From contig DATCGP010000046.1 in NCBI GenBank assembly GCA_036508875.1, positions 1 through 28,863 of the forward strand: a DNA stretch of 28,863 nucleotides, given 5' to 3'. This stretch comes from PALSA-660 sp036508875 (GTDB taxonomy: Bacteria; Actinomycetota; Coriobacteriia; Anaerosomatales; PALSA-660). Positions 16,187-24,376 of the stretch are shown piece after piece (position 1 is the first letter of the stretch; each line of letters begins with the position of its first letter). The translations under genes were made by a program, and so were the position numbers. The notes below the pieces were generated by a model. That model was not told where the DNA came from. It saw only the letters and a program-made list of their open reading frames with translations, and did not search any database.

Positions 16187-16480
16187 TACGGTGTGGTGGC
16201 CACCCATGACACCGCTGCTGGCACCGCCCTGAAGGTCAGCGGCAGAGCGGCCTTCTCGCGCTCGGGCAAGGCGTCGATCGGCAAGGGCCACAGCGGCTGC
16301 ACTGTGACGGTGCCTTCGGGGGTGGAGGTCGGCTCGATGATCCTCGCGACGCTGCAGGGCTCCGCAGGCACGGGCGTCTACCTGTGCTACGCCAAGTACG
16401 CGAGTCCGACCACGTTCACTCTCAAACTCAACAAGGCGGCGGCTGCGACCGCCAAGATCGCGTGGATGATCATCAACTGA
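16187..16480 (+). pseudogene. orphan C-terminal beta domain of a large repeat protein
   Basis: From YGVVATHDTAAGTALKVSG to the TGA at 16480 about 97 residues match a C-terminal domain that I know from large Gly-rich 'GVYG...GTALxVSG' actinobacterial proteins: a Ser-Gly-Lys-Ala strand, VTVPSGVEVGSMILATLQ, and an end in AWMIIN. Those proteins carry many repeats before it, which are missing here: the cls stop lies only 36 bases upstream. The frame is open back to 16058 inside cls, but that part reads as antisense-like noise. Only GTG codons at 16193 and 16196 could start it, without a good ribosome site. It is best seen as the leftover 3' end of a deleted gene. Confidence 0.6.
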
Positions 16481-16490
16481 ACCCGTGTCC

Positions 16491-16536
16491 GTGCAACAGG
16501 GGCCGCCGTCCCGATGGACGACGGCCCCTGTTGCAC
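16491..16536. terminator. 20-bp bidirectional hairpin terminator
   Basis: Arms 16491-16510 and 16517-16536 pair over 20 positions with a single C-A mismatch around a 6-base loop (CCGATG). It lies between the orphan fragment on the plus strand and the eqolisin gene on the minus strand and can serve both. It lacks a long T run, as is usual for very GC-rich terminators. Confidence 0.75.
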
Positions 16537-16558
16537 ATTCATCCTGCGGGACGGGCGC

Positions 16559-17326
16559 TCAGTTCAGCCCAAACCAGGTCATAGAGAACGCCGAACCGCC
16601 GGAGGACAGCGGCGACGGCGACGCGAGAGTCGTTCCCGTCGCGCCCACCATCGTCAGCGGATCGGACTGCCATGCCGGGTCGTTGATCGGTCCCGGGTGG
16701 CCGTTGACCGTCGCGGAGCAATTCGTGAACGGGATCACACCGAAGTTCGCTAGTGGGAGCGTGCCGCCGGACCACGGCGCCTCGACGATCCACTCCGCCG
16801 ACGAGCGCTTCGCCGAGCCCGGCTTCTGCGTGGTGGTGAACGTCTTGTGGGTCGTGGTGTCGGTCATCGTCAGGGTGAACCCCGACTTGGTCGTGTAGGC
16901 CACCTCGGCGGTCATCACGTCTCCGGGCTTGACCGCGAGCGTCGTGATGTTCATCGACTTCTTCGGATACATCTCGTACCACGCCGAGTACACGGCATGG
17001 CCGTTGACCCAATCCGACTCCGTCCCCAGCTGCTCGACGGTGCCGCTCGAGTATCCGTCGATCCCGATCCAGGACGCCGAGTACGCATTCACCGGGGATG
17101 CGCTCACGGTGGTCACCACCCACGTGCCCTTCACGTCGGTCACGACGTTGTTCTGGGGGCTCGTGAGATTGGTCTCGATCGCGTAGCCGGACCAGTTGCG
17201 GCTGGTACTGAATCGGAGCCCCGGTATTCGCGGAGTGCCCGGCGCGGCAAACGCCGGAGTCACCGTCAAGACCACGGTGAGGGCCACCCCCGCCGCCAGG
17301 GTCCGGAGTACCGCCTTGCATGTCAT
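16559..17326 (-). CDS. secreted glutamic endopeptidase of family G1 (eqolisin)
   Basis: The 255-residue product has a clear signal peptide (about residues 1-27, ending TPAFA-A) and a beta-sandwich typical of G1 peptidases. The family landmarks are NWSGYA (44-49), WIGIDGYSSGTVEQLG with Gln99, YEMYPKK, and SSAEWIVEAPW with Glu178. Gln99 and Glu178 correspond by motif to the catalytic pair Gln53/Glu136 of scytalidoglutamic peptidase. There is almost no propeptide (about 15 residues). Such enzymes work best at acid pH in fungi; the target here is unknown. ATG 17326 is chosen with GGTGG five bases upstream; a GTG nine bases earlier is possible. It is a single-gene unit ending at the strong hairpin. 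Confidence 0.85.
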   Translation of the reverse strand: MTCKAVLRTLAAGVALTVVLTVTPAFAAPGTPRIPGLRFSTSRNWSGYAIETNLTSPQNNVVTDVKGTWVVTTVSASPVNAYSASWIGIDGYSSGTVEQLGTESDWVNGHAVYSAWYEMYPKKSMNITTLAVKPGDVMTAEVAYTTKSGFTLTMTDTTTHKTFTTTQKPGSAKRSSAEWIVEAPWSGGTLPLANFGVIPFTNCSATVNGHPGPINDPAWQSDPLTMVGATGTTLASPSPLSSGGSAFSMTWFGLN

Positions 17327-17457
17327 GAAGACCACCCGCCCTTCGCGTGCCGTCCGATGCTCACACGCGTCTGATGCCCACGGTGCACCGCAGCCACACG
17401 CACACCCGCGTGGGCAGGCCAGCCCGGCGCTCGGACGGCTCGGCCCGCCGGCGTCGC

Positions 17458-19131
17458 CTACTTCTCGGCCTCGCTCGCGAACACCTTGACGTCGGTGAGC
17501 CCGAGTTGGGCGGCCGCCAGCTCGCGCAGCTTGAACTTCATGATCTTGCCGGACGCCGTCATCGGATAGCTATCGACGAAGAAGACGTACTTCGGCGCCT
17601 TGTAGCGGGCCATGCGGGCCCGCGCGAACTCCTGGACGTCGCCCTCGGTGAGGTCCGCGCCCGCCTTCACGCAGATGAACGCGCCGACGACCTCGCCGTA
17701 CTTCGGGTCCGGCACGCCCACGACCTGAGCGTCCTCTATGCCCGGCATCGTGTAGAGGAACTCCTCGATCTCGCGCGGGTAGATGTTCTCCCCACCGCGG
17801 ATGATCATGTCCTTGATGCGCCCGGTGATGCGGTAGTAGCCGTCCGCATCCACCGTGCCGATGTCGCCGGAGTGAAGCCAGCCGTCGGCGTCGATCGCCT
17901 TCTCGGTGGCCTCGGGCATCTTGTAGTAGCCCTTCATGATGTTGTAGCCGCGGCAGCACAGCTCGCCGGGGACGTCGACCGGGCAGTCCTCGCCGGTCTC
18001 CGGGTCGATGACGCGGACCTCCACGTCGTCGTGCTTCCGGCCCACCGTCTCGCACTTCCGCTCGAGCGTGTCGTCGGTGGTCGTCTGCGTGAACACCGGC
18101 GACGTCTCCGTCAGCCCGTAGCAGATCGTCATCTCGGAAGCGTGCATCCGGTCGATGACATGGCGCATCGTCTCGATCGGGCACGGGCTGCCCGCCATGA
18201 TCCCGGTGCGCAGGCTCGTCAGGTCGAACATATCGAACATCGGGTGCGCGAGCTCCGCGATGAACATCGTCGGCACTCCGTACAGCGCGGTGGCCTTCTC
18301 TTTCTGCACCGCCGCAAGGACGATGACCGGGTCGAAGCTCTCGACCATCACCGCGGTCGCGCCATGCGTGAGAACCGCGAGCACGCCCAGCACGATCCCG
18401 AAGCAGTGGAACAGCGGCACCGGCAGGCAGACCTTGTCCGCCGGCGTCAGCTTCTGCCGCTCTCCGATGAAGAAGCCGTTGTTGAGGATGTTGCGGCTGG
18501 TGAGCATGACGCCCTTGGGGAAGCCGGTGGTCCCCGACGTGTACTGCATGTTGATGACGTCGTCGTCCTTCAGCGTCGCGGTGATGGCCCGCAGCTCGTC
18601 GTCCGGCATGTGCCCGCCGAGCAGCAGGAGCTCCGGCACGTTGTAGAAGCCGCGGTGCTTCTCGGGGCCCATGTAGATGAGCGATTTCAGGCGCGGGAAC
18701 TTCGGCGACTCGAGGTGCCCGCGCTCCTGCGTCGAGGCCTCGGGGACCAGCTCGCGGATGATCTCAACGTAGTCGACGTCGCGGAAAGCGTCGATGATGA
18801 CGAGCGCCTTCATGTCCGACTGCTCGATCACGTACGCGAGCTCGTGGCTCTTGTAGACAGGGTTCACGGTGACGAGCACGACGCCGATCTTGGCGGTCGC
18901 GAACGCGAACGTCAGCCAGTCGGGCACGTTGCGCGCCCAGATGCCGAGGTTGTCGCCCTTCTCGAGGCCGATCGCGAGAAGCCCTCTGGCGAGGCGGTCG
19001 ACCCGCTCGTCGAACTGCGCGTAGGTCCAACGCAGGTCGCGGTCGGGGTAGACGATGAAGTCGTGGTCGGGCGGAGCGGCCACCTGCCGCTCGAAGTATT
19101 GCCCGATGGCGAGGTCGGTGTGAAGTACCAC
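17458..19131 (-). CDS. AMP-forming acyl-CoA synthetase (fatty-acid-CoA ligase family)
   Basis: The 557-residue enzyme activates a carboxylic acid to acyl-AMP and then acyl-CoA. ANL-family motifs are all present: the P-loop YTSGTTGFPKG (197-207), YGLTETSP, GWLHSGDIG, the hinge RITGRIKDMIIRGGENIYP, and the C-terminal catalytic Lys529 in TASGKIMKFKLRE. It resembles medium/long-chain fatty-acid ligases (FadD/LcfB type); the chain length cannot be fixed. The GTG at 19131 has GGGGGA five bases upstream. It starts nine bases after the XRE-cupin regulator stop, so the two form one operon and the regulator may respond to the ligase's substrate or product. Confidence 0.93.
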   Translation of the reverse strand: MVLHTDLAIGQYFERQVAAPPDHDFIVYPDRDLRWTYAQFDERVDRLARGLLAIGLEKGDNLGIWARNVPDWLTFAFATAKIGVVLVTVNPVYKSHELAYVIEQSDMKALVIIDAFRDVDYVEIIRELVPEASTQERGHLESPKFPRLKSLIYMGPEKHRGFYNVPELLLLGGHMPDDELRAITATLKDDDVINMQYTSGTTGFPKGVMLTSRNILNNGFFIGERQKLTPADKVCLPVPLFHCFGIVLGVLAVLTHGATAVMVESFDPVIVLAAVQKEKATALYGVPTMFIAELAHPMFDMFDLTSLRTGIMAGSPCPIETMRHVIDRMHASEMTICYGLTETSPVFTQTTTDDTLERKCETVGRKHDDVEVRVIDPETGEDCPVDVPGELCCRGYNIMKGYYKMPEATEKAIDADGWLHSGDIGTVDADGYYRITGRIKDMIIRGGENIYPREIEEFLYTMPGIEDAQVVGVPDPKYGEVVGAFICVKAGADLTEGDVQEFARARMARYKAPKYVFFVDSYPMTASGKIMKFKLRELAAAQLGLTDVKVFASEAEK

Positions 19132-19140
19132 GTCGTCCCC

Positions 19141-19716
19141 CTAGGCCGGGGCGTAGACGACGGCCAGGATGCGCGCTGCGGCATCGCCCGCCGAGCGCAC
19201 CTGGTGGGGCACGATCGAGTCGTAGTAGATGCTGTCGCCGACGCCCAAGGTGATGACGTCCTTGCCATATGCGACTTCCAGCACTCCCGCGAGCACGAAC
19301 AGGAACTCCTCGCCCTCGTGCCCCGAGAGGTTCGCGGGGTCCGACGACGGGTTCACGTCGATGAGGAACGGGTCCATGTGCCGCGCGGTCTTGCCCGCCG
19401 CCAGCGAGAAGAAGTCCAGCGTGCCCGCGCCGGTCCCGGTCTCCAACGACTTCAGGCGCGCCACCGTTTCGGCCTCGTCGGCTCGTGTCACCACGGGACC
19501 GACCTGCGTGTCGTCGTCCAGCAGCGTGCCCAACCGGACGCCGAGCGCCCGCGAGATCTTGATGAGCGGGGCGAGCGACGGGACGATCTCACCCGCCTCG
19601 ATGCGCTCGATGACGGCGACGTCGCACGCGCTGCGCTCGGCGAGCTGCTCGCGCGACAGCCCCAACGACTCGCGCACGGTCGTGACTTTCGCCCCGATAC
19701 GGCTGTCCACTGCCAT
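19141..19716 (-). CDS. XRE-family regulator with C-terminal cupin domain
   Basis: The 191-residue protein has an N-terminal helix-turn-helix (about 5-62, with GLSREQLAERSACDVAVIERIEAG) and a C-terminal cupin_2 domain (about 115-190, with GHEGEEFLFVLAGVLEVAYG and GDSIYYDSIVPHQ). This layout is that of PuuR/SutR-like sensors, where the cupin binds a small ligand. ATG 19716 is supported by GGGAAGGGAAG eight bases upstream. It leads the operon with the acyl-CoA synthetase and is divergent from the metallo-hydrolase at 19880. The 163-base gap between them contains CGAAA twice, 13 bases apart (19786 and 19799), inside a segment with GGCG/CGCC ends (19784-19807), which could be its binding site. Confidence 0.9.
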   Translation of the reverse strand: MAVDSRIGAKVTTVRESLGLSREQLAERSACDVAVIERIEAGEIVPSLAPLIKISRALGVRLGTLLDDDTQVGPVVTRADEAETVARLKSLETGTGAGTLDFFSLAAGKTARHMDPFLIDVNPSSDPANLSGHEGEEFLFVLAGVLEVAYGKDVITLGVGDSIYYDSIVPHQVRSAGDAAARILAVVYAPA

Positions 19717-19879
19717 GTTCAGCTTCCCTTCCCTGCCGGTGGGCCGGTCCGCTGTCGCGCGGGATGTCCCCGGCGCCTGCGTAGGCGAAAAGATACACCG
19801 AAACGCCCATGTGCGCGCGGGCGCGTGCGCGCTAGAGTTTGACGAGAATGATCGGCCCGCGCTTCCGAAAGGACCGTCG

Positions 19880-20587
19880 ATGTCCGAGCTCATCCCCGGT
19901 GTTCACTTGGTGGAAGGCGTCGCGATGCCCGGCCGGCCGGGCTTCGTCAACGTCTGCCTGCTCGTCTCGGACGGTGAGGTGACGCTGGTCGACGCGGGCT
20001 TCCCGGGTGTCACGGGACCGCTGGAGCGTGCGTTCGCGGAGGCGGGAATCTCGCCGCGCGACGTGAAGCGCATCATCATCACACATCCGCACACCGACCA
20101 CATCGGCGGGCTCGCGGAGGCGGTGGCGCTCACGGGCGCCGAGGTCTGGGCGCACGAAGCCGACGCGGGCCTGATCGACGGAAGCACGCCGGCTCCGGGC
20201 CCGGCTCCCGAGGTCGTGGCCATGATGGCTGCGCAGGGCCGCACCCCGCGCCCGGCGCCCGAACCGGTCCCGGTCACGCGCAGGCTACAGGGCGGGGAGA
20301 CACTCGACGCGCTCGGCGGTATCGAGGTGCTCCACACACCGGGGCACACGCCGGGGCACATCTCGCTGCTGCTTCCGGAGGAGTCGCTGCTCATCGCCGG
20401 CGACATGCTCCGCTACGAGAACGGCCGCGTCGTACGCCCGCCCGAGATGTTCGGGTGGGACCTGGACATCGCGGAGCGCTCGATCCGCGCGGTGTCCGCG
20501 CTCGAGTTCGACGCCATGCTCCCGTACCACGGCGACTTCCTCGCACACGGAGCGTCGCGCACGATCCGGCGCGACCTGTTCGCGTAG
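19880..20587 (+). CDS. metallo-beta-lactamase-fold hydrolase
   Basis: The 235-residue protein carries the full binuclear metal site: THPHTDH (His69, His71, Asp73, His74), His156 in HTPGHTPGH, Asp175 in IAGDML and His217 in PYHGD. It belongs to the glyoxalase II-like branch; a thioester or lactone is a likely substrate type, but none is identified. ATG 19880 is preceded by AAAGGA seven bases upstream. It is divergent from the XRE-cupin/acyl-CoA synthetase operon, so a thioesterase role in the same pathway is possible. Its end is 20 bases from the convergent aldo/keto reductase gene with no hairpin between. Confidence 0.88.
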   Translation: MSELIPGVHLVEGVAMPGRPGFVNVCLLVSDGEVTLVDAGFPGVTGPLERAFAEAGISPRDVKRIIITHPHTDHIGGLAEAVALTGAEVWAHEADAGLIDGSTPAPGPAPEVVAMMAAQGRTPRPAPEPVPVTRRLQGGETLDALGGIEVLHTPGHTPGHISLLLPEESLLIAGDMLRYENGRVVRPPEMFGWDLDIAERSIRAVSALEFDAMLPYHGDFLAHGASRTIRRDLFA

Positions 20588-20607
20588 CGACGGCCGGGGC
20601 GGGCGTC

Positions 20608-21753
20608 CTAGCGCCCGAACAGCGCCGCCGTCTCCTTCATCAGGTCGCGGATCGGCAGCCCCTGCGGGCACATCTCCTCGCACTGTCCACATTCGGTGCA
20701 CAGCGACGCGCCGCCCTTCACCTGTGTGTAGCCGGACAGCCCCGGGTTCGCGTCCTCCCACATCGCTGAGGCGTTCAGCGCCGCGAGCACGCGGGGGATC
20801 TCGACACCGGACGGGCATGGCTGGCAGTAGCCGCATGCGGTGCAGTCGGCCTTGATGCGCGACTTGATCGCGACCCGCACTTCGCCGTATAGACCAAGCT
20901 CCTCGGGGGTGAGCGAGTCCGGGAGCGCTTGGTCGGCGATCCGCAGGTTCTCGACGACATGCTCCATCGCGCTCATGCCGGACAGCGCGAGCGAGACGCC
21001 AGGCTCGTTCCAGACGAAGCGCAGCGCCCACTCGGGCGGCGTACGCTTCACGGCGGCGCGATCGAAGACCGCCTGCGCCTCCGAGGGGAGGTTAGTCGCC
21101 AGCTTCCCGCCCTTCAGCGGCTCCATCACCACGATGCCGACGCCCTTCTCCGCGGCGTAACGCAACCCCGCGGTCCCGGCCTGATAGTCGACGTCCATGT
21201 AGTTGTACTGGATCTGGCCGAACGCCCAGTCGTACGAGTCGATGATGCGGGGGAAGTCCGCCGCCTGGCCGTGGAACGAGAAGGCCGGGAACCGGATGCG
21301 CCCGTCTTCGCGCGCCTTGTCCAGGAACTCGAGGACGCCGAGATCGCGGACGCGGTCCCACGCTTCGCCCGTGAGCCCGTGTATCAGGTAGAAATCGATG
21401 TGGTCGGTCTGGAGCCGCTCCAGCTGGCGGTTCAGGAACACATCCATGTCCTCGCGGGTCTTGAGGATCTGCTGCGGGAGCTTCGTCGCGAGGTTCACGC
21501 GCTCGCGCCAACCGCCGGACAGCGCCTGCCCCACGAACGGCTCGCTCTGGCCGGGCTGCCCGAAGTTCTCGGCGTGGTAGAACCACGCGGTGTCCACGTA
21601 GTTCACGCCGTTCTCGATCGCGTGGTGGATCATCTCCGTGGCGAGCGGGTAGTCGATGTCCTGCGCCTTGGCGCCGATCACCGGCAGGCGCATGCAGCCG
21701 AACCCCAGTGCCGACACTTCGACGCCGGTCGAGCCCATCGTGCGGTAGAGCAT
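20608..21753 (-). CDS. aldo/keto reductase with C-terminal two-cluster ferredoxin domain
   Basis: The 381-residue protein combines a TIM-barrel aldo/keto reductase (about 1-285) with a C-terminal 4Fe-4S domain. The barrel tetrad is visible as Asp54, Tyr59, Lys91 and His125. The Fe-S motifs are Cys304-x2-Cys307-x2-Cys310-x2-Cys313-Pro and Cys352-x2-Cys355-x2-Cys358-x3-Cys362-Pro. Such proteins are widespread in anaerobes and presumably exchange electrons between ferredoxin, NAD(P)H and a carbonyl compound; the substrate is not known. ATG 21753 has a perfect AGGAGG five bases upstream. It follows the MFS gene by 40 bases in the MarR operon. Confidence 0.92.
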   Translation of the reverse strand: MLYRTMGSTGVEVSALGFGCMRLPVIGAKAQDIDYPLATEMIHHAIENGVNYVDTAWFYHAENFGQPGQSEPFVGQALSGGWRERVNLATKLPQQILKTREDMDVFLNRQLERLQTDHIDFYLIHGLTGEAWDRVRDLGVLEFLDKAREDGRIRFPAFSFHGQAADFPRIIDSYDWAFGQIQYNYMDVDYQAGTAGLRYAAEKGVGIVVMEPLKGGKLATNLPSEAQAVFDRAAVKRTPPEWALRFVWNEPGVSLALSGMSAMEHVVENLRIADQALPDSLTPEELGLYGEVRVAIKSRIKADCTACGYCQPCPSGVEIPRVLAALNASAMWEDANPGLSGYTQVKGGASLCTECGQCEEMCPQGLPIRDLMKETAALFGR

Positions 21754-21793
21754 CTGTCCTCCTGTATGTCCGTGTGGCACCGACGCAGCCCGA

Positions 21794-23143
21794 TCAGGCG
21801 GGCCCTTCCTGTCCCAGTTCGCTCACGATTGCGGGCATGGAGTCCGTGTCGCCGCTCATCACGATGGGGGCGCGCACGTGGGAGCGCACCATGTCGAGGC
21901 CGACGAACCCGGCGACGATCGCCGCCGCGGCGCCCACGACCAGGCTACAGCGAGGACCCGCGACCTGTCCGATCCAACCCACGATCGGCGCGCCGACCAC
22001 AGTCATGCCCACGAACGCCATCGTCCACAGCGACATCACCCGCCCGCGCATGCGAGGTTCGCTCGAAACCTGGAGCAGCGCGTTCGAGTACGACGTGAAG
22101 ATCACGGAGTAGTACCCGACCACGCCCATCGCCAGCGACGCCCACTCCAGCGTCGGCGAGACCGCCACCAGCAGGACGGAGATCCCGAACCCGAAGGCGC
22201 CAACCGTGAGCGCTCGCACCGTCGCCCCGTGTCGTCCGGCCGCGACGAGTCCACCGATGACCGCTCCGACGCCCATCACCGCCATCAGGGTCGCGACGCC
22301 AGCCGCGACCTGGGATGCGGGGCCGGCGAACGTGACGTGTGCGAGTAGCGGCAGCGAGACCGAGAACTCGTAGGTCAGCGTGCCGATGAGCACCATCATG
22401 ATCAGCACGTCGCGGAGGATCCGCGTGTTCCAGGCGTAGTGGAACCCTTCGCGGAGCTGCCCTTTGGCTGCCTTGACCGGCGCCGAGCGACGCAGCTCGC
22501 CGTCGCGCATCATGCCGAGGCAGACGAGCACCGCCCCGAACGAGAGACCGTTGATGATGAAGCACGGCGCCAGGCCGAGTTGCGCCACGACCAGGCCCGC
22601 CGCGGCCGGACCGATGACGCGGCTCAGGTTGACGGTGATCGAGTTCAGCATGACGGCGTTCGACAGCTGCGCGCGGCCCACCATCTCGTGCACGAACGTC
22701 TGGCGTGCCGGGTTGTCGATCGCATTGACGACGCCGAGGCCGAACGCGAGGAGGTACAGCATCCAGACACGGATCGACCCCGTCGCCACGAGCACGCCCA
22801 GCGTCAGCGCCAGCAGGCCCGCCATCGTCTGCGTGATGAACAGGATCCGCCGTTTCGGGAACCTGTCGGCCAGGACTCCGCCGAACGGCGCGAGGACCAG
22901 GACCGGCGCGAACTGGAGGCCCATGACGATCCCGAGCGCGATGCCCACATCGTTCGGACCGGCCAGGGTCAGGACGAGCAGCGCCTGCGTCACCGACTGC
23001 ATCCACGTCCCGCACAGCGAGATCGTCTGCCCGATGAAGTACAGGCGGTAGTTGCGCAGCTTCAGCGAGGAGAAGGTGCGGTGCGTCTGCTTCTTGAGCG
23101 ATGTGACCGCACTGCGCGCGGCCTTGCGGGTGCGGGTCGTCAC
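21794..23143 (-). CDS. MFS exporter (MFS_3/EntS-like)
   Basis: The 449-residue membrane protein has about 12 TM segments and the MFS_3 hallmarks: a start with FSSLKLRNYRLYFIGQTISL, the A-like motif GGVLADRFPKRRIL after TM2, and VNAIDNPARQTFVHEMVG in TM4/TM5. Relatives export siderophores or drugs. The GTG at 23143 has no good ribosome site but lies only eight bases after the MarR stop, so it is probably translated by coupling. Regulation by the adjacent MarR protein is likely. The exported compound is unknown. Confidence 0.9.
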   Translation of the reverse strand: MTTRTRKAARSAVTSLKKQTHRTFSSLKLRNYRLYFIGQTISLCGTWMQSVTQALLVLTLAGPNDVGIALGIVMGLQFAPVLVLAPFGGVLADRFPKRRILFITQTMAGLLALTLGVLVATGSIRVWMLYLLAFGLGVVNAIDNPARQTFVHEMVGRAQLSNAVMLNSITVNLSRVIGPAAAGLVVAQLGLAPCFIINGLSFGAVLVCLGMMRDGELRRSAPVKAAKGQLREGFHYAWNTRILRDVLIMMVLIGTLTYEFSVSLPLLAHVTFAGPASQVAAGVATLMAVMGVGAVIGGLVAAGRHGATVRALTVGAFGFGISVLLVAVSPTLEWASLAMGVVGYYSVIFTSYSNALLQVSSEPRMRGRVMSLWTMAFVGMTVVGAPIVGWIGQVAGPRCSLVVGAAAAIVAGFVGLDMVRSHVRAPIVMSGDTDSMPAIVSELGQEGPA

Positions 23144-23151
23144 GAGGTGGT

Positions 23152-23592
23152 TCAGCCCCGGTCTTCTATGTTGCGGATCATCGTCTCGAGGACGGCGGCC
23201 ATGAGCGTGCGTTCGTCGTCAGGGACTCCGGCGAGCATCGGTGTCTCCACTGCTCCGTACGGATCGGGCACGGTATCGAGCAGGGCCGACCCTTCCGGCG
23301 AGAGGCTCAGCACCCGGCACCGCTTGTCCGCGGCGCTTTCCGACCGTTCGAGCCAGCCCTTCGCAACGAGCACGTCGACGATGCCGGTGAGCGTCGCCGG
23401 CTCGACCTGAAGGGCTTGCTGGAGGTCCCGCTGCGCGAGCGTCCCGGCGCGGCGCAGCCGGAACAGCACCTGCCACTGGCTACGGCCCAGCCCGTGCGCC
23501 TTGAGCGCGTCGTCGATGTGCTGGCTGATGAGCAGGTACAGCCGCTTCACGCGGTAGGAAAGGTAGTCGGGATGCGCGACGGTGACGCTCAT
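23152..23592 (-). CDS. MarR-family transcriptional regulator
   Basis: The 146-residue protein has the winged helix of the MarR family: GRSQWQVLFRLRRAG, then the recognition helix region with PATLTGIVDVLVAKGWLERS and the wing DKRCRVLSLSPEG. It should act as a dimer and lose DNA binding on contact with a small ligand. ATG 23592 has GGAGGAATCC just upstream. It leads the operon with the MFS exporter and the Fe-S aldo/keto reductase. A palindrome at 23613-23624 near its own transcription start points to autoregulation. Confidence 0.93.
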   Translation of the reverse strand: MSVTVAHPDYLSYRVKRLYLLISQHIDDALKAHGLGRSQWQVLFRLRRAGTLAQRDLQQALQVEPATLTGIVDVLVAKGWLERSESAADKRCRVLSLSPEGSALLDTVPDPYGAVETPMLAGVPDDERTLMAAVLETMIRNIEDRG

Positions 23593-23612
23593 GGATTCCT
23601 CCGTGTAGACCT

Positions 23613-23655
23613 TTAGGCACCTAACAAACTACAGAGTACGGGCGGGCGGGGTCAA
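23613..23655 (-). promoter_or_regulatory. promoter and palindromic operator of the MarR operon
   Basis: On the minus strand TTGACC (23655-23650), an 18-base spacer and TAGTTT (23631-23626) form a usable promoter. Directly downstream lies TTAGG-TG-CCTAA (23624-23613), a perfect inverted repeat of 5-base arms. It covers the expected start site and sits 20 bases before the MarR start codon, a common arrangement for MarR self-repression. Confidence 0.6.
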
Positions 23656-23765
23656 TGCGTCAGCGACTCCGTTGACCGGTCGTCACCGTTCGGCCACGCC
23701 GTGAACGACTATCATCGGAGCCGCGCTGCTGCTCCCGCACCGCGCACACGAGAAGGAGCCGCTCC

Positions 23766-24290
23766 ATGAGCACCATCGATGGCGACGAGTTCGAGGACGA
23801 GCTGGAACGATCGCAAGCAGAGACCCGCGCCTCGTTCGAGAACCGCGCGCTCATGTACGCCTACGTCTACGAGGAACTCTCCGATGAGCTCGGGGAAGAC
23901 CGCGCCACCGAGCTGATGAAGCGCGCGATCCACCGGCGCGGACTCGAGGTGTCGCGCGCGTACCGGGCCGCGGCGCACGCCGGCGACCTTGAGGAGGTCG
24001 GCCGTATCTTCTGCGACGGCTCCCCGTGCGCCGGCGAACTCTTCGAGCCGGGCATCGAGGAAGAGAGCGACGAGCGGATCGTGCTGCGCATGACCGCGTG
24101 TCCGCTGGTCGACGCGTGGCGCACCGCCGGGCTCGACCCCGACGAGATCGACCACCTGTGCGTCATCGCAGCCGCTGTGGACGAGGGTACGTTCGAAGGA
24201 GCGGGGCTCGAGCTCACGTTCCTCGACCGCATCGGCCGCCCCGGGTCCGAGCACTGCCTGCTCGAGTTGCGCGTCCCCGCGGCGCGCTGA
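23766..24290 (+). CDS. L-2-amino-thiazoline-4-carboxylic acid hydrolase family protein
   Basis: The 174-residue soluble protein matches the ATC_hydrolase family as I know it: a helical N-terminal part with MYAYVYEELSDELGEDRATE and LMKRAIHRRGLEVS, then CPLVDAWRTAGLDPDEIDHLC, and the end EGAGLELTFLDRIG with EHCLLEL. Conserved cysteines occur in FCDGSPCAG, TACPL, DHLC and SEHCL. The named reaction opens a thiazoline ring on the way to cysteine, but many members sit in other contexts and the true role here is open. ATG 23766 has AAGGAG eight bases upstream. It stands alone, divergent from the MarR operon and ending at a strong hairpin. Confidence 0.65.
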   Translation: MSTIDGDEFEDELERSQAETRASFENRALMYAYVYEELSDELGEDRATELMKRAIHRRGLEVSRAYRAAAHAGDLEEVGRIFCDGSPCAGELFEPGIEEESDERIVLRMTACPLVDAWRTAGLDPDEIDHLCVIAAAVDEGTFEGAGLELTFLDRIGRPGSEHCLLELRVPAAR

Positions 24291-24323
24291 GCGTCGCCGC
24301 CGAGCCGCTCCGACCCTCAGACA

Positions 24324-24353
24324 GAAGGCCCGCTCCCTTGGGGGCGGGCCTTC
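24324..24353. terminator. 14-bp bidirectional hairpin terminator
   Basis: GAAGGCCCGCTCCC (24324-24337) pairs with 24340-24353 over 14 positions, with one G-U pair, around a two-base nominal loop that would open to four or more bases. It lies between the convergent ATC-hydrolase-family gene and the L,D-transpeptidase gene and ends in TTC on both sides. Confidence 0.8.
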
Positions 24354-24376
24354 GTGTGTCGCTTCCCGACCTGCCG

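Noticed and set aside
17347..19842. An 831-codon open frame on the plus strand
   Set aside because: It runs antisense to the acyl-CoA synthetase and XRE-cupin genes, whose frames show full family motifs. The product is rich in Arg, His and Asp with no recognisable domain, as expected for a high-GC shadow frame.
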